DNA from: Nocardiopsis_B mangrovi
GTDB taxonomy: Bacteria > Actinomycetota > Actinomycetes > Streptosporangiales > Streptosporangiaceae
Direction: 5' to 3'
Assembly: GCF_042653925.1 (NCBI RefSeq)
Contig: NZ_JBHSFQ010000034.1
Span: forward strand, 1 to 64,000
DNA length: 64,000 bases
Positions within the stretch are counted from its first letter, which is position 1. The number at the start of each line of letters is the position of its first letter. The notes under the pieces are model-generated. The model did no database searches. It was not told the DNA's origin and saw only the letters and a list, made by a program, of their open reading frames with translations. The position numbers and the translations under genes are program-made. Positions 23,406 through 31,470 of this stretch are shown here, one piece after another.

Positions 23406-24592
23406 GCGAAGACGGGGTCGTCATCATCGGCACCGGGATGCACCCCTGGGGCAAATGGGGGCGCGACTTCACCGAATACGGCGTGGCGGCCGCGCGGGCC
23501 GCCCTCGCCGACGCCGGGGTCGACCGCACCGACATCGGCTTCCTGGCCGGCGCCGGGACCATCCGCAACGGCTACCCCGGGTTCGTCGCGGGCGCCGCCA
23601 TAGCCCGGGCCCTGGGCTGGTCCGGCGAGCGGGTCACCACCTCCTACGCCGCCTGCGCGAGCGGGGCACACGCGATCGGGGCGGCCCGGGCGCAGATCCT
23701 GGCCGGCCTGTGCGACATCGCGCTCGTCGTGGGCGCCGACTCCGCGCCGAAGGGGTTCTTCGCGCCCGTCGGGGGCGAGCGCCCCGGCGACCCCGACTGG
23801 CTGCGGTTCCGGGTCCTGGGCGCGACCAACCCCGTCTACTTCGCGCTGGCCGCCCGCCGGCGCATGGCGGTGCGCGGCGCCAAAGCGGCGGACTTCGCCG
23901 CGGTGAAGGTGAAGAACAGCCGGCACGGCGCGGCCAACCCGCACGCCCGCTATCGGGCCGAGGTCACCGCGGAGCAGGTGCTGGCGTCGCCCGTTGTGGC
24001 CGACCCCTTGCGCCTGCTCGACATCTGCGCCACGAGCGACGGCGCGGCGGCCGTCGTCCTCACCGGGCGCGACCGCGCCCGCCGCCTCGGCCGCGAGGGG
24101 GTGGGCCTGGCCGCCGTCGCGACGGTCTCCCCGCGCTTCCCCGAGCCCGACCTCGCGATGCCGGACTTCGCCACCGACTCCCGCATCGCGGCCGAACCCC
24201 CTGACGTGCCGTTCCGCGCCGCCGTGGCCCGGGCCGCCTACGAGGAGGCCGGGGTGGGGCCGGGGGACCTCGACCTCGCGGAGGTCTACGACCTGTCCAC
24301 GGCGATGGAACTGGACTGGTACGAGGACATCGGGCTGTGCCCGCCGGGCGGAGCCGAGGCGCTGCTGCACGACGGGGCGACCGCCATCGGCGGCCGGATC
24401 CCCGTGAACCCGAGCGGAGGGCTGGCGAGCTTCGGCGAGGCGGTGCCCGCCCAGGCCATCGCCCAGGTCTGCGAATTGGCACGGCAGGTGGGCGGTCGGG
24501 CCGGGCCGCGGCAGATCGAGGGGGCCAGGGTCGGGATCGCGGTCAACCAGGGGCTCTTCGGCCACGGTTCGGCGGTGGTCGTGCGCGGCTGA
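23402..24592 (+). CDS. Thiolase-like lipid-transfer protein (SCP-x/Ltp type)
   Basis: A 396-aa thiolase-fold protein of the acetyl-CoA acetyltransferase/SCP-x group. It begins MSEDGVVIIGTGMHPWGKWG, keeps a Cys in TSYAACASGAHAIGAA (about residue 84), has ICATSDGAAAVVLT and the loop NPSGGLASFGEAVPA. In degradative thiolases the last motif reads GHP with a catalytic His; here that position is Glu, and the C-terminal Cys motif is replaced by NQGLFGHGS. This makes a normal thiolase reaction unlikely and fits a retro-aldolase such as Ltp2 acting on an acyl-CoA, perhaps of a steroid or branched lipid. Translationally coupled to the DUF35 gene. Confidence 0.82.
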   Translation: MSEDGVVIIGTGMHPWGKWGRDFTEYGVAAARAALADAGVDRTDIGFLAGAGTIRNGYPGFVAGAAIARALGWSGERVTTSYAACASGAHAIGAARAQILAGLCDIALVVGADSAPKGFFAPVGGERPGDPDWLRFRVLGATNPVYFALAARRRMAVRGAKAADFAAVKVKNSRHGAANPHARYRAEVTAEQVLASPVVADPLRLLDICATSDGAAAVVLTGRDRARRLGREGVGLAAVATVSPRFPEPDLAMPDFATDSRIAAEPPDVPFRAAVARAAYEEAGVGPGDLDLAEVYDLSTAMELDWYEDIGLCPPGGAEALLHDGATAIGGRIPVNPSGGLASFGEAVPAQAIAQVCELARQVGGRAGPRQIEGARVGIAVNQGLFGHGSAVVVRG

Positions 24593-24624
24593 CGCCGCCC
24601 CCGGGCACTCCGCTCACAAAGGGA

Positions 24625-24661
24625 ATCCCCCGGCCCCGTGCGCTGCACGGAACCGGGGGAT
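24625..24661 (+). terminator. Terminator after the thiolase-like gene
   Basis: ATCCCCCGG with its complement and an inner CCGTGC-GCT-GCACGG stem form a long hairpin 33 bases after the stop codon. Confidence 0.75.
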
Positions 24662-24806
24662 CCGAACCCCTGGGTCGGTCGGGGTGGCCTGACGCCTCCG
24701 GGGCGACCACCGGTCACACCCGACCGGTTCTACACCTTCCGCACCCCAGCGGGACGTCGCCGTCCGGTCGTCACCGGGAGGCGGTGCCTCCGCCGGGGTT
24801 CACCGA

Positions 24807-25058
24807 CTAGTCGTCGAGGTTGGTGGAAATCGGGCCGTTCACGCAGTCGCCGGTGGTCTGCGGCGACAGGACCGGAACGGTGATCGCCAGCACGCCGACG
24901 TTCGCGTTGCACACCGAGACCGGGATGGCCTGCAGGTTCTGGTTGTACTGCTGGTCACCGTCGTGGTGGCCGCCGCTCGCGTGAGCAGGGGCGGCGAGAA
25001 CGACGGCGCTGAGTGCCGCACCGGCGATGAGGCCGGCGGCTCCGAGCTTGCGCAGCAT
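24807..25058 (-). CDS. Chaplin-like small secreted protein, copy 3
   Basis: An 83-aa protein: signal peptide (MLRKLGAAGLIAG... ending APAHA), a His/Gly/Asp patch and a mature part of about 55 residues with NQNLQAIPVSVCNANVGVLA and ITVPVLSPQTTGDCVNGPI. Two Cys about 22 residues apart in a Val/Ile-rich short domain resemble chaplins, the amyloid-forming surface proteins of actinomycetes, though the classic chaplin sequence is not matched. The AGGAG site overlaps the stop of the preceding gene; the ATG at 25058 has the better spacing than the one at 25064. Probably cotranscribed with the two genes upstream. Confidence 0.75.
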   Translation of the reverse strand: MLRKLGAAGLIAGAALSAVVLAAPAHASGGHHDGDQQYNQNLQAIPVSVCNANVGVLAITVPVLSPQTTGDCVNGPISTNLDD

Positions 25059-25069
25059 CTTCATTTCTC

Positions 25070-25321
25070 CTAGTCGACGTTGGTGCTGATCGGGCCGTTG
25101 ACGCAGTCGCCGGTGGTCTGCGGCGACAGGACCGGAACGGTGATCGCCAGCACCGAAACGTTCGGGTTGCACAGCTGAATCGGGATCAGCTGGAGGTTCT
25201 GGTTGAACTGCTGGTCGCCCCCATGGTGACCGTGGTCACTCGCCATGACGGGCGTACCGGACATGACGACACCAATGGCGGCGCCGGCAACGAGACCTGC
25301 GATACCCAGCTTGCGCAGCAT
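25070..25321 (-). CDS. Chaplin-like small secreted protein, copy 2
   Basis: An 83-aa paralogue: signal peptide (MLRKLGIAGLVAGAAIGVVM, cleavage after VMA), HGHHGGDQQFNQNLQLIPIQ, a Cys, then LAITVPVLSPQTTGDCVNG with the second Cys. At least 53 bases of its 3' half are identical to copy 3, much closer than the signal peptides require, which points to recent duplication or gene conversion. AAAGGAATCC precedes the ATG. Likely exported and assembled on the cell surface. Confidence 0.75.
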   Translation of the reverse strand: MLRKLGIAGLVAGAAIGVVMSGTPVMASDHGHHGGDQQFNQNLQLIPIQLCNPNVSVLAITVPVLSPQTTGDCVNGPISTNVD

Positions 25322-25376
25322 CTGGATTCCTTTCTAGGCGAAAAGCCGAAAACGGACTCGCGTGCGAGACCGACGG

Positions 25377-25619
25377 CTAGTCGACGTTGGTGTGGATCGG
25401 ACCATTCACGCAGTCGCCCGTGGTCTGCGGGGACAGGATCGGAATGGTGATGGCCGCCACACCAATGTTGGCGTTGCACACCTGGATCGGAACGAGCTGC
25501 AGGTTCTGGTTGAACTGCTGGTCGCCCCCGTGGTGGCCGCTTGCCTGGGCCGGAGAGGCCATGAGCACGGCGCCCATCGCGGCAGCGGCGATCAGGCCCG
25601 CAGCGGTCAGCTTCTTCAT
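25377..25619 (-). CDS. Chaplin-like small secreted protein, copy 1
   Basis: An 80-aa paralogue and first gene of the cluster: MKKLTAAGLIAAAAMGAVLM with cleavage near AQA, SGHHGGDQQFNQNLQLVPIQ, a Cys, ITIPILSPQTTGDCVNGPI with the second Cys. GGGGGAATCAC precedes the ATG. A TTGACA promoter and a leader hairpin with a T-run lie upstream, so the cluster may be attenuated. Function on the surface (hydrophobic coat) is inferred from size, signal peptide, repeat copy number and Cys spacing. Confidence 0.75.
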   Translation of the reverse strand: MKKLTAAGLIAAAAMGAVLMASPAQASGHHGGDQQFNQNLQLVPIQVCNANIGVAAITIPILSPQTTGDCVNGPIHTNVD

Positions 25620-25649
25620 GTGATTCCCCCGAACAATTAAACGAGGCTG

Positions 25650-25668
25650 AAAAAACGCCCGCAGGCGT
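25650..25668 (-). terminator. Terminator-like hairpin in the leader of the chaplin-like cluster
   Basis: On the minus strand ACGCC-TGCG-GGCGT runs into a row of T residues (25650-25654), 31 bases before the copy 1 ATG and downstream of the TTGACA promoter. Position suggests attenuation or insulation. Confidence 0.55.
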
Positions 25669-25690
25669 CCTGGTCGCGGTGGACGTGGCA

Positions 25691-25720
25691 ATCATCGACC
25701 GCCGGGGCGATTTTTGTCAA
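25691..25720 (-). promoter_or_regulatory. Promoter of the chaplin-like cluster
   Basis: On the minus strand a consensus TTGACA (25715-25720) and GATGAT (25691-25696) are 18 bases apart, followed by a leader of about 70 bases. Confidence 0.55.
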
Positions 25721-26760
25721 CGCCAAAAAGCAAGAAATCCAAATGTCCAGTTCGACCTACTAGGAGATCATTGATCGTTGATCCACCTAAATGGCCGCAT
25801 GTAAATTTACCCGCCCTTCGGAATTGCTGGGCGTGTACTTTGATGTCCTTTTTGCCGGGGGTCCGCTCTTTTTCCCTGACAGGTCCGCACAAAAGGCCGC
25901 ACTCGGAGTCGCAATGACGACGCAACGGGGGCGCGCGGGAATGCGCACGGCAGGACGGAGGAAAGGGGCGGCGACGCGGCCGGTCCACCCCGGACACCCT
26001 CGGGACGGGGATCACCCGGTTACGGGCAGGCTCAAATCACCCGGGCGGCCCCCGCGGTCACCCGGTCGCGACGACGACACCGAGGCGCCGCGCACGGCAC
26101 AAGGGCACACGGACACGGAGACGGAGCACGGACGCGGCCGTGGCGGCGGGGCGCGACGGCGCGCCGCGAGCACGGCGGGACCGGCTCCGGGACGGCCGCA
26201 CCGGCCGCACCCGTCCGACCCGGAAGGGAGATTCCGAGCGTAACGCAGCGATCACCGGCAGTGTCGATCTTCCGCCGGAATCCCCCGCGGATGAGACCTC
26301 CCCGAGACCCGCCCCGGCGCCTCCGGACGGCGCCGGATCCGGGCGGAACCCGAATCGGTATCGCGAGCACCGGCCCGGACCTCCTCGCGTTTCTCCTCAC
26401 CCCCGAACGCGATACACGAACGATTCGGTTCACGGGTATAGGTGAAACTTTTCTTCGCCCAGCGCCATCCAGTTCAGCGATGATGTGTGATGGCTCACAG
26501 CATTTTGATTTGGGGGGACCCTGGGAGAGTCCGTTTTAATGGCGGGCAACCGCACATGCGAATGCGATCCGGGCGCCACGGGGCGCGGATCAGTGCGGAC
26601 GCGGCGGTCGACAGGCGGCGCTGAGGCAGCGCATACGCATGAGCGCCGGTCCGGTGGCGACCCCGCTCGGCCACCCGGCGGGCCACGCGTTGAGGGCGTT
26701 GTCGCGCCTTCCCGGATCGCGCCCGGCCGTCGGCCATGAAAATTCGAAATCCCCAGAAAC
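25721..26760. other. 1-kb region without a recognisable gene
   Basis: Lies between two divergent secreted-protein genes. 25721-25920 is clearly less GC-rich than the rest of the window, with runs such as CCTTTTTGCC and GTAAATTTACCC. 25920-26400 is GC-rich spacer. 26430-26540 is again AT-rich. Open frames are Arg/Pro-rich without ribosome binding sites. No RNA family was recognised. Confidence 0.5.
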
Positions 26761-26772
26761 AGTGGAGGATTC

Positions 26773-27009
26773 ATGACGTCTTGGCGTACGCGCATTTCCG
26801 TCGGTCTCGCCATCGGTGCCGCGGCCATCAGCGTTCCGCTGTCCGCCGGCGCCGCATACGCCGCCGACGGGGTGGTGGCCGGGGGCGGCTACGACTCGAA
26901 GGCCGAGTGCGACGCGGACGGGCGCGACTACATCACGCACGACTACCACGACTACACCGAGTTCAAGTGCGAGGCGGACGGCGGTTCGTGGCGAATGCTG
27001 GTGCGCTAG
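26773..27009 (+). CDS. Small secreted protein, unknown function
   Basis: A 78-aa protein with a signal peptide (MTSWRTRISVGLAIGAAAIS, cleavage near AYA) and a mature part of about 48 residues: GGGYDSKAECDADGRDYITH, HDYTEFKCEADGGSWRMLV. Two Cys could form a disulfide; Asp, Tyr and His are frequent. GTGGAGGATTC precedes the ATG. No family recognised; small exported proteins of this style are common in actinomycetes. Followed by a strong terminator. Confidence 0.75.
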   Translation: MTSWRTRISVGLAIGAAAISVPLSAGAAYAADGVVAGGGYDSKAECDADGRDYITHDYHDYTEFKCEADGGSWRMLVR

Positions 27010-27042
27010 CCACGCACATCCGGCGGTGCCGCCACTCGTGTG

Positions 27043-27079
27043 AATCCCCTGCCCCGGTGCGACACCGGGACAGGGGATT
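27043..27079 (+). terminator. Terminator after the small secreted protein gene
   Basis: AATCCCCTG-C-CCCGGTG and the complement CACCGGG-A-CAGGGGATT with a CGA loop, 33 bases after the stop. Confidence 0.8.
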
Positions 27080-27137
27080 GCCCGCTTCCCGGCCCCCGGA
27101 GGTGCCGCGGGCTTCGCCGCCCCGACCCGGGGAACAC

Positions 27138-27178
27138 GAACGCCCCCTGGCGGTGTGCATACCGACCAGAGGGCGTTC
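27138..27178 (-). terminator. Terminator downstream of tRNA-Tyr
   Basis: GAACGCCC at one end pairs with GGGCGTTC at the other, with inner CTGG/CCAG and CGGT/ACCG stems around GTGCAT. It begins 7 bases past the tRNA 3' end on the minus strand and could also act on the plus strand. Confidence 0.6.
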
Positions 27179-27184
27179 TTCGTG

Positions 27185-27266
27185 TGGCAGGTGTAGGGTT
27201 CGAACCTACGTAGGCTGAGCCGGCGGATTTACAGTCCGCTCCCTTTGGCCACTCGGGCAACCTGCC
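27185..27266 (-). tRNA. tRNA-Tyr (GTA anticodon)
   Basis: An 82-base class II tRNA: acceptor GGCAGGT/ACCTGCC, anticodon loop CTGTAAA (GTA), a long variable arm (GGCTCAGCC) and T arm GGTTCGAACC. CCA is not encoded. A TATCCT -10 candidate lies at 27304-27309. Confidence 0.94.
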
Positions 27267-27475
27267 TGGAGTGCGGCGGCCTCTCGGCCGCGGCGCATGC
27301 ATGAGGATAGCGGATATCCGGCGCGGACACGAAATCGATAACGGCGGGCCGCTCGACGGCGCCGTGTCCGCGGGGCCGGACACCGCCCGGCTAAGCTCGT
27401 GTGCTGCCGCAGACGGCGCGCCCCGCGGCGGGCCGGCTGCCCTGACCACCCCGTCCTGTGAGATTGAGAGCGCAC

Positions 27476-27973
27476 GTGGCCGCTGAATCCAGTTTCGACG
27501 TCGTATCCAAGCTCGACCGGCAAGAGGTCGACAACGCGCTGAACCAGGCGGCAAAGGAGCTGTCCCAGCGCTTCGACTTCAAGGGGACCGGCGCCGGCAT
27601 CTCGTGGTCGGGCGACCAGGGCGTGGAGATCCGCGCCAACTCCGAGGAGCGCGTCAAAGCGGCCCTCGACGTGTTCAAGCAGAAGCTGGTCGCGCGGAAG
27701 GTGTCGCTCAAGGTCCTCGACACCGACGACGAGCCGAAGCCCTCGGGCAAGGAGTACCGGCTGCCGATCTCCCTCAAGGAGGGGATCGCCTCGGACGACG
27801 CCAAGAAGATCTCCAAGATCATCCGCGACGAGGGCCCCAAGGGCGTCAAGGCCCAGATCCAGGGCGAGGAGCTGCGGGTCAGCTCCAAGAAGAAGGACGA
27901 CCTCCAGTCCGTCATGACCCTGCTCAAGGACAAGGACCTCGACCTCGCCCTGCAGTTCGTCAACTACCGCTGA
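27476..27973 (+). CDS. YajQ family nucleotide-binding protein (UPF0234)
   Basis: A 165-aa YajQ-family protein made of two similar ferredoxin-like halves. It starts MAAESSFDVVSKLDRQEVDN and contains QRFDFKGTGAGISW and the C-terminal SKKKDDLQSVMTLLKDKDLDLALQFVNYR-type end (read in parts). Members bind nucleotides, in some species cyclic di-GMP, and affect RNA handling; the role in actinomycetes is not settled. I chose the GTG at 27476 since this fits the family N-terminus; six more residues are open upstream. Single gene next to tRNA-Tyr. Confidence 0.93.
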   Translation: MAAESSFDVVSKLDRQEVDNALNQAAKELSQRFDFKGTGAGISWSGDQGVEIRANSEERVKAALDVFKQKLVARKVSLKVLDTDDEPKPSGKEYRLPISLKEGIASDDAKKISKIIRDEGPKGVKAQIQGEELRVSSKKKDDLQSVMTLLKDKDLDLALQFVNYR

Positions 27974-28173
27974 GGCTCCGTGAACCGCCGCTGAGGCGAC
28001 GACGCGGGCGAAGCGCCGGGGGCCGTGCCGACCGCACGGGCTCCTGCGCTTCGTCGTCGTCGGCGATGCCCCGCCGCTCGGCGCCCCGCGTCACGCATAC
28101 GGGAGGCGGGCGGCCGGGCGGCATGCGGCCCCGGGCGTCCGTGCCGCCCCTGCCAGCCCGTGCCGTCGGCGGG

Positions 28174-29037
28174 TCAGGGAATCTCCCATTCCGCCGCCTG
28201 CGCGCGCAGGCGGCGGATGCGCTCCGCGGTGGGGGGATGGGCGGAGAAAAGCCGGCCCATGCCGCGGTCGGGGAACGGGTGGGCGATCATCAGGTGCGCC
28301 GATGCCAGCAGCGGCCGTTCGGCGGGCAGCGGATGGATGCGGATGCCGACCTCGATCCGGCGCAGGGCGCTCGCCAGGCCGATCGGGTCGCCGGTGAGCC
28401 GCGCGGCGTCGGCGTCGGCCCGGTGTTCGCGCGCCCGGCTCACCCCGAGGTGGATCACCGCCGCCGCGATCGGGCCGAGCACCAGGAACAGCAGCTCGCT
28501 CAGCAGGCCGGGGCCGTCATCGTCGTCGGAGTCGCCGAAGGGCAGCAGCAGCGCGAGCGCGGTCAGGGAGCCGATGATCGCGGCCACGGTCGCGGCGACC
28601 GAGCACACCAGGGTGTCGCGGCGCCGCACGTGGGCGAGTTCGTGGGCGATGACGGCGCGCAGTTCGCGCTCGCTGAGGAGGCGCAGCAGGCCGGTCGTGC
28701 AGCAGATGACCGCCGAACGGGGGCTATGGCCGGTGGCGAAGGCGTTGGGCGAGGCCGTGGGCGACAGGTACACCTTGGGCATGGGCTGGCGGGCCTCGGT
28801 GGCGAGCTCGCGGACGATCCGGTAGAGCACCGGCTGCTCGATCTCGCTGATCGGCCGGGCCCGCATCGCGCGCAGCGCGGCGGTGGAGCCGTAGAAGTAC
28901 ACCAGGCCGTTGATCGCCACTGCGACGACCAGCCCGAACTGGAGGCCCTTGGTCCCGGCGAAGGCCCATCCGGCGAGGACGGCCACCCCCGAGAGCCCCG
29001 CGAGCAGGGCCGCGGCACGGAACGCGTTGCGGTGCAC
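28174..29037 (-). CDS. htpX: HtpX-like membrane zinc metalloprotease
   Basis: A 287-aa M48 protease that degrades damaged membrane proteins. Two N-terminal membrane helices (about 6-27 and 32-50), LSPTASPNAFATGHSPRSAV, the zinc motif HELAH (about 132-136) with VRRRDT after it, two further helices and the third ligand in SRAREHRADADAA. The C-terminal AHPPTAERIRRLR is conserved. I start at the GTG at 29037 (MHRNAFRAA), the usual HtpX N-terminus; the AGGAGG and GGGAG sites lie inside the apparent upstream coding sequence, so the ATG at 29061 is unlikely. Confidence 0.93.
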   Translation of the reverse strand: MHRNAFRAAALLAGLSGVAVLAGWAFAGTKGLQFGLVVAVAINGLVYFYGSTAALRAMRARPISEIEQPVLYRIVRELATEARQPMPKVYLSPTASPNAFATGHSPRSAVICCTTGLLRLLSERELRAVIAHELAHVRRRDTLVCSVAATVAAIIGSLTALALLLPFGDSDDDDGPGLLSELLFLVLGPIAAAVIHLGVSRAREHRADADAARLTGDPIGLASALRRIEVGIRIHPLPAERPLLASAHLMIAHPFPDRGMGRLFSAHPPTAERIRRLRAQAAEWEIP

Positions 29038-29121
29038 GGCGACTCCCGGCCTCCTTCCCATCCCTGGCCCCCTCCAGGCCGGTCACTCAGTCGAACGCGC
29101 GGATCGGGGTGTTGCGTTCCC

Positions 29122-29176
29122 GACGGGCCCCGCTGGTCGGCGGGACCGCGCGGCGCACCGACCAGCGGGGCCCGTC
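29122..29176. other. Perfect 19-bp inverted repeat between htpX and the kor leader
   Basis: GACGGGCCCCGCTGGTCGG (29122-29140) pairs with its complement at 29158-29176 across a 17-base loop. Both neighbouring genes point away from it, so it is not an obvious terminator. It could be an operator, a hairpin of an unannotated transcript, or insulation between the divergent promoters. Confidence 0.6.
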
Positions 29177-29249
29177 CCCGCCGGCGCCGGTGTGACACAT
29201 CCCCCACCCGCCGCCGGTGCCGCCGACCGCGACGACCTATAGTGCGAGA

Positions 29250-29354
29250 GTGGCTGTCATCACGTTGATCACCACACCGGGGGCATTGCTCGTGATCCGA
29301 CGACATGTGGACCTCGCCCGCACCGCCAGCGCGCTGTGTCGGGCCCGGCCCTGA
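29250..29354 (+). CDS. Putative cysteine-type leader peptide upstream of korAB
   Basis: A 34-aa frame starting at GTG: MAVITLITTPGALLVIRRHV then DLARTASALCRARP. The segment RRHVDLxRxxSALC is the hallmark of short actinobacterial leader peptides usually found before sulfur-assimilation and cysteine-related genes, where ribosome stalling at Cys or Arg codons is thought to control the downstream genes. A TATAGT box (29238-29243) lies six bases before the GTG, so the leader is translated from a leaderless mRNA. korA begins 262 bases further on. The leader peptide call rests on motif and position; its effect on korAB is inferred. Confidence 0.7.
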   Translation: MAVITLITTPGALLVIRRHVDLARTASALCRARP

Positions 29355-29616
29355 CCACACGCACGCTCCGCCGCCGCACGGGTCCCCGCGGCCCGCTCCG
29401 GTGCCCCCGGCGGACGAGGCGCCCCCCTACCCCTCCGGCTTCCCGGGCACGCCCGATGTACGCCCCCGGCCGGTTCTCCAGGACCCCGCTCCAACAGATC
29501 GGGTCCCGCCACCCCGCCCCTCCCGGCGCCCGCCGGCGGCTCACGGTGGTGGCGCGGGCCGTGGCAACCGGGCCGCACCGCGCGTTCGCGGCCCACCGAG
29601 GAGGTCGGCGATCTCA

Positions 29617-31470
29617 GTGACCAAACAGATCAAACGGCTTGATCGCGTCATCATCCGATTCGCAGGCGACTCCGGCGACGGCATGCAGTTGACCGGCGAC
29701 CGGTTCACCCAGGAGACGGCGTCGTTCGGCAACGACCTGTCGACCCTGCCCAACTTCCCGGCCGAGATCCGGGCCCCCGCCGGCACCCTGCCCGGCGTCT
29801 CCAGTTTCCAGCTGCACTTCGCCGACCACGACATCCTGACCCCCGGCGACGCCCCCGACGTGCTCGTCGCCATGAACCCCGCCGCGCTCAAGGCCAACGT
29901 CGAGGACCTGCCGCCCGGTGCGACCGTCATCGTCAACACCGACGAGTTCACCAAGCGCAGCCTGGCGAAGGTCGGCTACGCCGCCGACCCGGTGGCCGAC
30001 GGCTCGCTGTCGAATTTCAAGCTCAGCCCGGTGCCGCTGACGTCGCTGACGGTCAAGGCGCTGTCGGACATCGACGTGTCCAAGAAGGACGCCGAGCGCG
30101 CCAAGAACATGTTCGCGCTCGGCCTGCTGTCGTGGATGTACAACCGCCCGACCGAGGGCACGCTCGGCTTCCTCAAGGCGAAGTTCGCCGGCCGTCCGAC
30201 CATCCTCGCCGCCAACGTCGCCGCCTTCCAGGCCGGCTGGAACTTCGGCGAGACCACGGAGGACTTCGCGGTCTCCTACGAGATCGAGCCGGCCCCGCTG
30301 CCCGCCGGGACCTACCGCAACATCACGGGCAACCTCGCGCTGTCCTACGGCCTGGTGGCCGGGTCGCGGCTTTCGGGGCTGCCCTTGTTCCTCGGCTCCT
30401 ACCCGATCACGCCGGCCTCCGACATCCTGCACGAGCTGTCCCAGCACAAGCGGTTCGGGGTGCGCACCTTCCAGGCCGAGGACGAGATCGCCGGCGTGGG
30501 CGCCGCGCTGGGCGCCGCGTTCGGCGGCTCGCTCGGGGTGACCACCACATCGGGGCCGGGCATGGTCCTCAAGGGCGAGACCATGGGCCTGGCGGTGATG
30601 ACGGAGCTGCCCCTGCTGGTGATCGACGTCCAGCGGGCCGGGCCCAGCACGGGGATGCCCACCAAGACCGAGCAGGCCGACCTGCTGCTCGCCATGTTCG
30701 GGCGCAACGGGGAGTCCCCCGTGCCGGTGCTGGCGCCGCGGTCGCCCGCCGACTGCTTCGACATCGCGATCGAGGCCACCCGGATCGCCACCGCCTACCG
30801 CACCCCGGTGATCGTGCTGTCCGACGGCTACCTGGCCAACGGCTCCGAACCGTGGCGCATCCCCGATACCGCCGACCTGCCGGACCTGTCGGTCGAGTTC
30901 GCCACCGCGCCCAACGGCGACGACGGCGCCTTCCTGCCCTACCGCCGCGACCCCGGCACCCTCGCCCGCCCGTGGGCGGTGCCCGGGACAGCGGGGCTCG
31001 AACACCGGATCGGCGGCATCGAGAAGGCCGACGGCACCGGGGACATCTCCTACAGTCCCGCCAACCACGACCTGATGGTCCGCTCGCGCCAGGCCAAGAT
31101 CGACGGCATCGCGCGCGACATCGCCCCGCTGGAGGTCGACGACCCCACCGGCACCGCGAAGGTGCTGGTCCTGGGCTGGGGCGGCACCTACGGGTCGATC
31201 GCCGCCGCGGTGCGCCGGGTGCGCCGCGCCGGCGGCGAGGCGGCACAGGCCCACCTGCGCCACCTCAACCCCTTCCCGGAGAACCTGGGCGCCGTCCTGC
31301 GCTCCTACGACCGGGTGCTCGTCCCCGAGATCAACCTCGGCCAGCTGTCCCTGCTGCTGCGCGGCCGGTTCCTGGTCGACGTCATCGGCTACACGAAGGT
31401 CCGCGGGCTGCCGTTCAAGGCCGAAGAGCTGGCGGGCGTGATTCAGGAGGTCATCGACCGTGCGGAGTGA
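29617..31470 (+). CDS. korA: 2-oxoglutarate:ferredoxin oxidoreductase, fused gamma-alpha subunit
   Basis: A 617-aa subunit. Residues 1 to about 190 are the gamma domain (IRFAGDSGDGMQLTGDRFTQ, NFPAEIRAPAGTLPGVSSFQ). The alpha domain follows with LGSYPITPASDILHEL, FQAEDEIAGVGAALGAAFGG and TTSGPGMVLKGE, then the C-terminal transketolase-like domain (VLGWGGTYGSIAAAV). With KorB it converts 2-oxoglutarate and CoA to succinyl-CoA, reducing ferredoxin; this is the alternative to 2-oxoglutarate dehydrogenase in actinomycetes. GTG start with GAGGAGG upstream. It overlaps korB by 11 bases. A leader peptide with a TATAGT promoter precedes it. Confidence 0.95.
   Translation: MTKQIKRLDRVIIRFAGDSGDGMQLTGDRFTQETASFGNDLSTLPNFPAEIRAPAGTLPGVSSFQLHFADHDILTPGDAPDVLVAMNPAALKANVEDLPPGATVIVNTDEFTKRSLAKVGYAADPVADGSLSNFKLSPVPLTSLTVKALSDIDVSKKDAERAKNMFALGLLSWMYNRPTEGTLGFLKAKFAGRPTILAANVAAFQAGWNFGETTEDFAVSYEIEPAPLPAGTYRNITGNLALSYGLVAGSRLSGLPLFLGSYPITPASDILHELSQHKRFGVRTFQAEDEIAGVGAALGAAFGGSLGVTTTSGPGMVLKGETMGLAVMTELPLLVIDVQRAGPSTGMPTKTEQADLLLAMFGRNGESPVPVLAPRSPADCFDIAIEATRIATAYRTPVIVLSDGYLANGSEPWRIPDTADLPDLSVEFATAPNGDDGAFLPYRRDPGTLARPWAVPGTAGLEHRIGGIEKADGTGDISYSPANHDLMVRSRQAKIDGIARDIAPLEVDDPTGTAKVLVLGWGGTYGSIAAAVRRVRRAGGEAAQAHLRHLNPFPENLGAVLRSYDRVLVPEINLGQLSLLLRGRFLVDVIGYTKVRGLPFKAEELAGVIQEVIDRAE

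Noticed and set aside
26490..26624. 44-codon frame starting MAHSILIWGDPGRV
   Set aside because: No ribosome binding site or leaderless -10 pattern, no known family, second half Arg-rich spacer; kept out of the gene list.
29305..29616. Upstream extension of korA
   Set aside because: The family start is at the GTG at 29617 with GAGGAGG before it; the extension is Pro/Arg-rich and overlaps the leader peptide.
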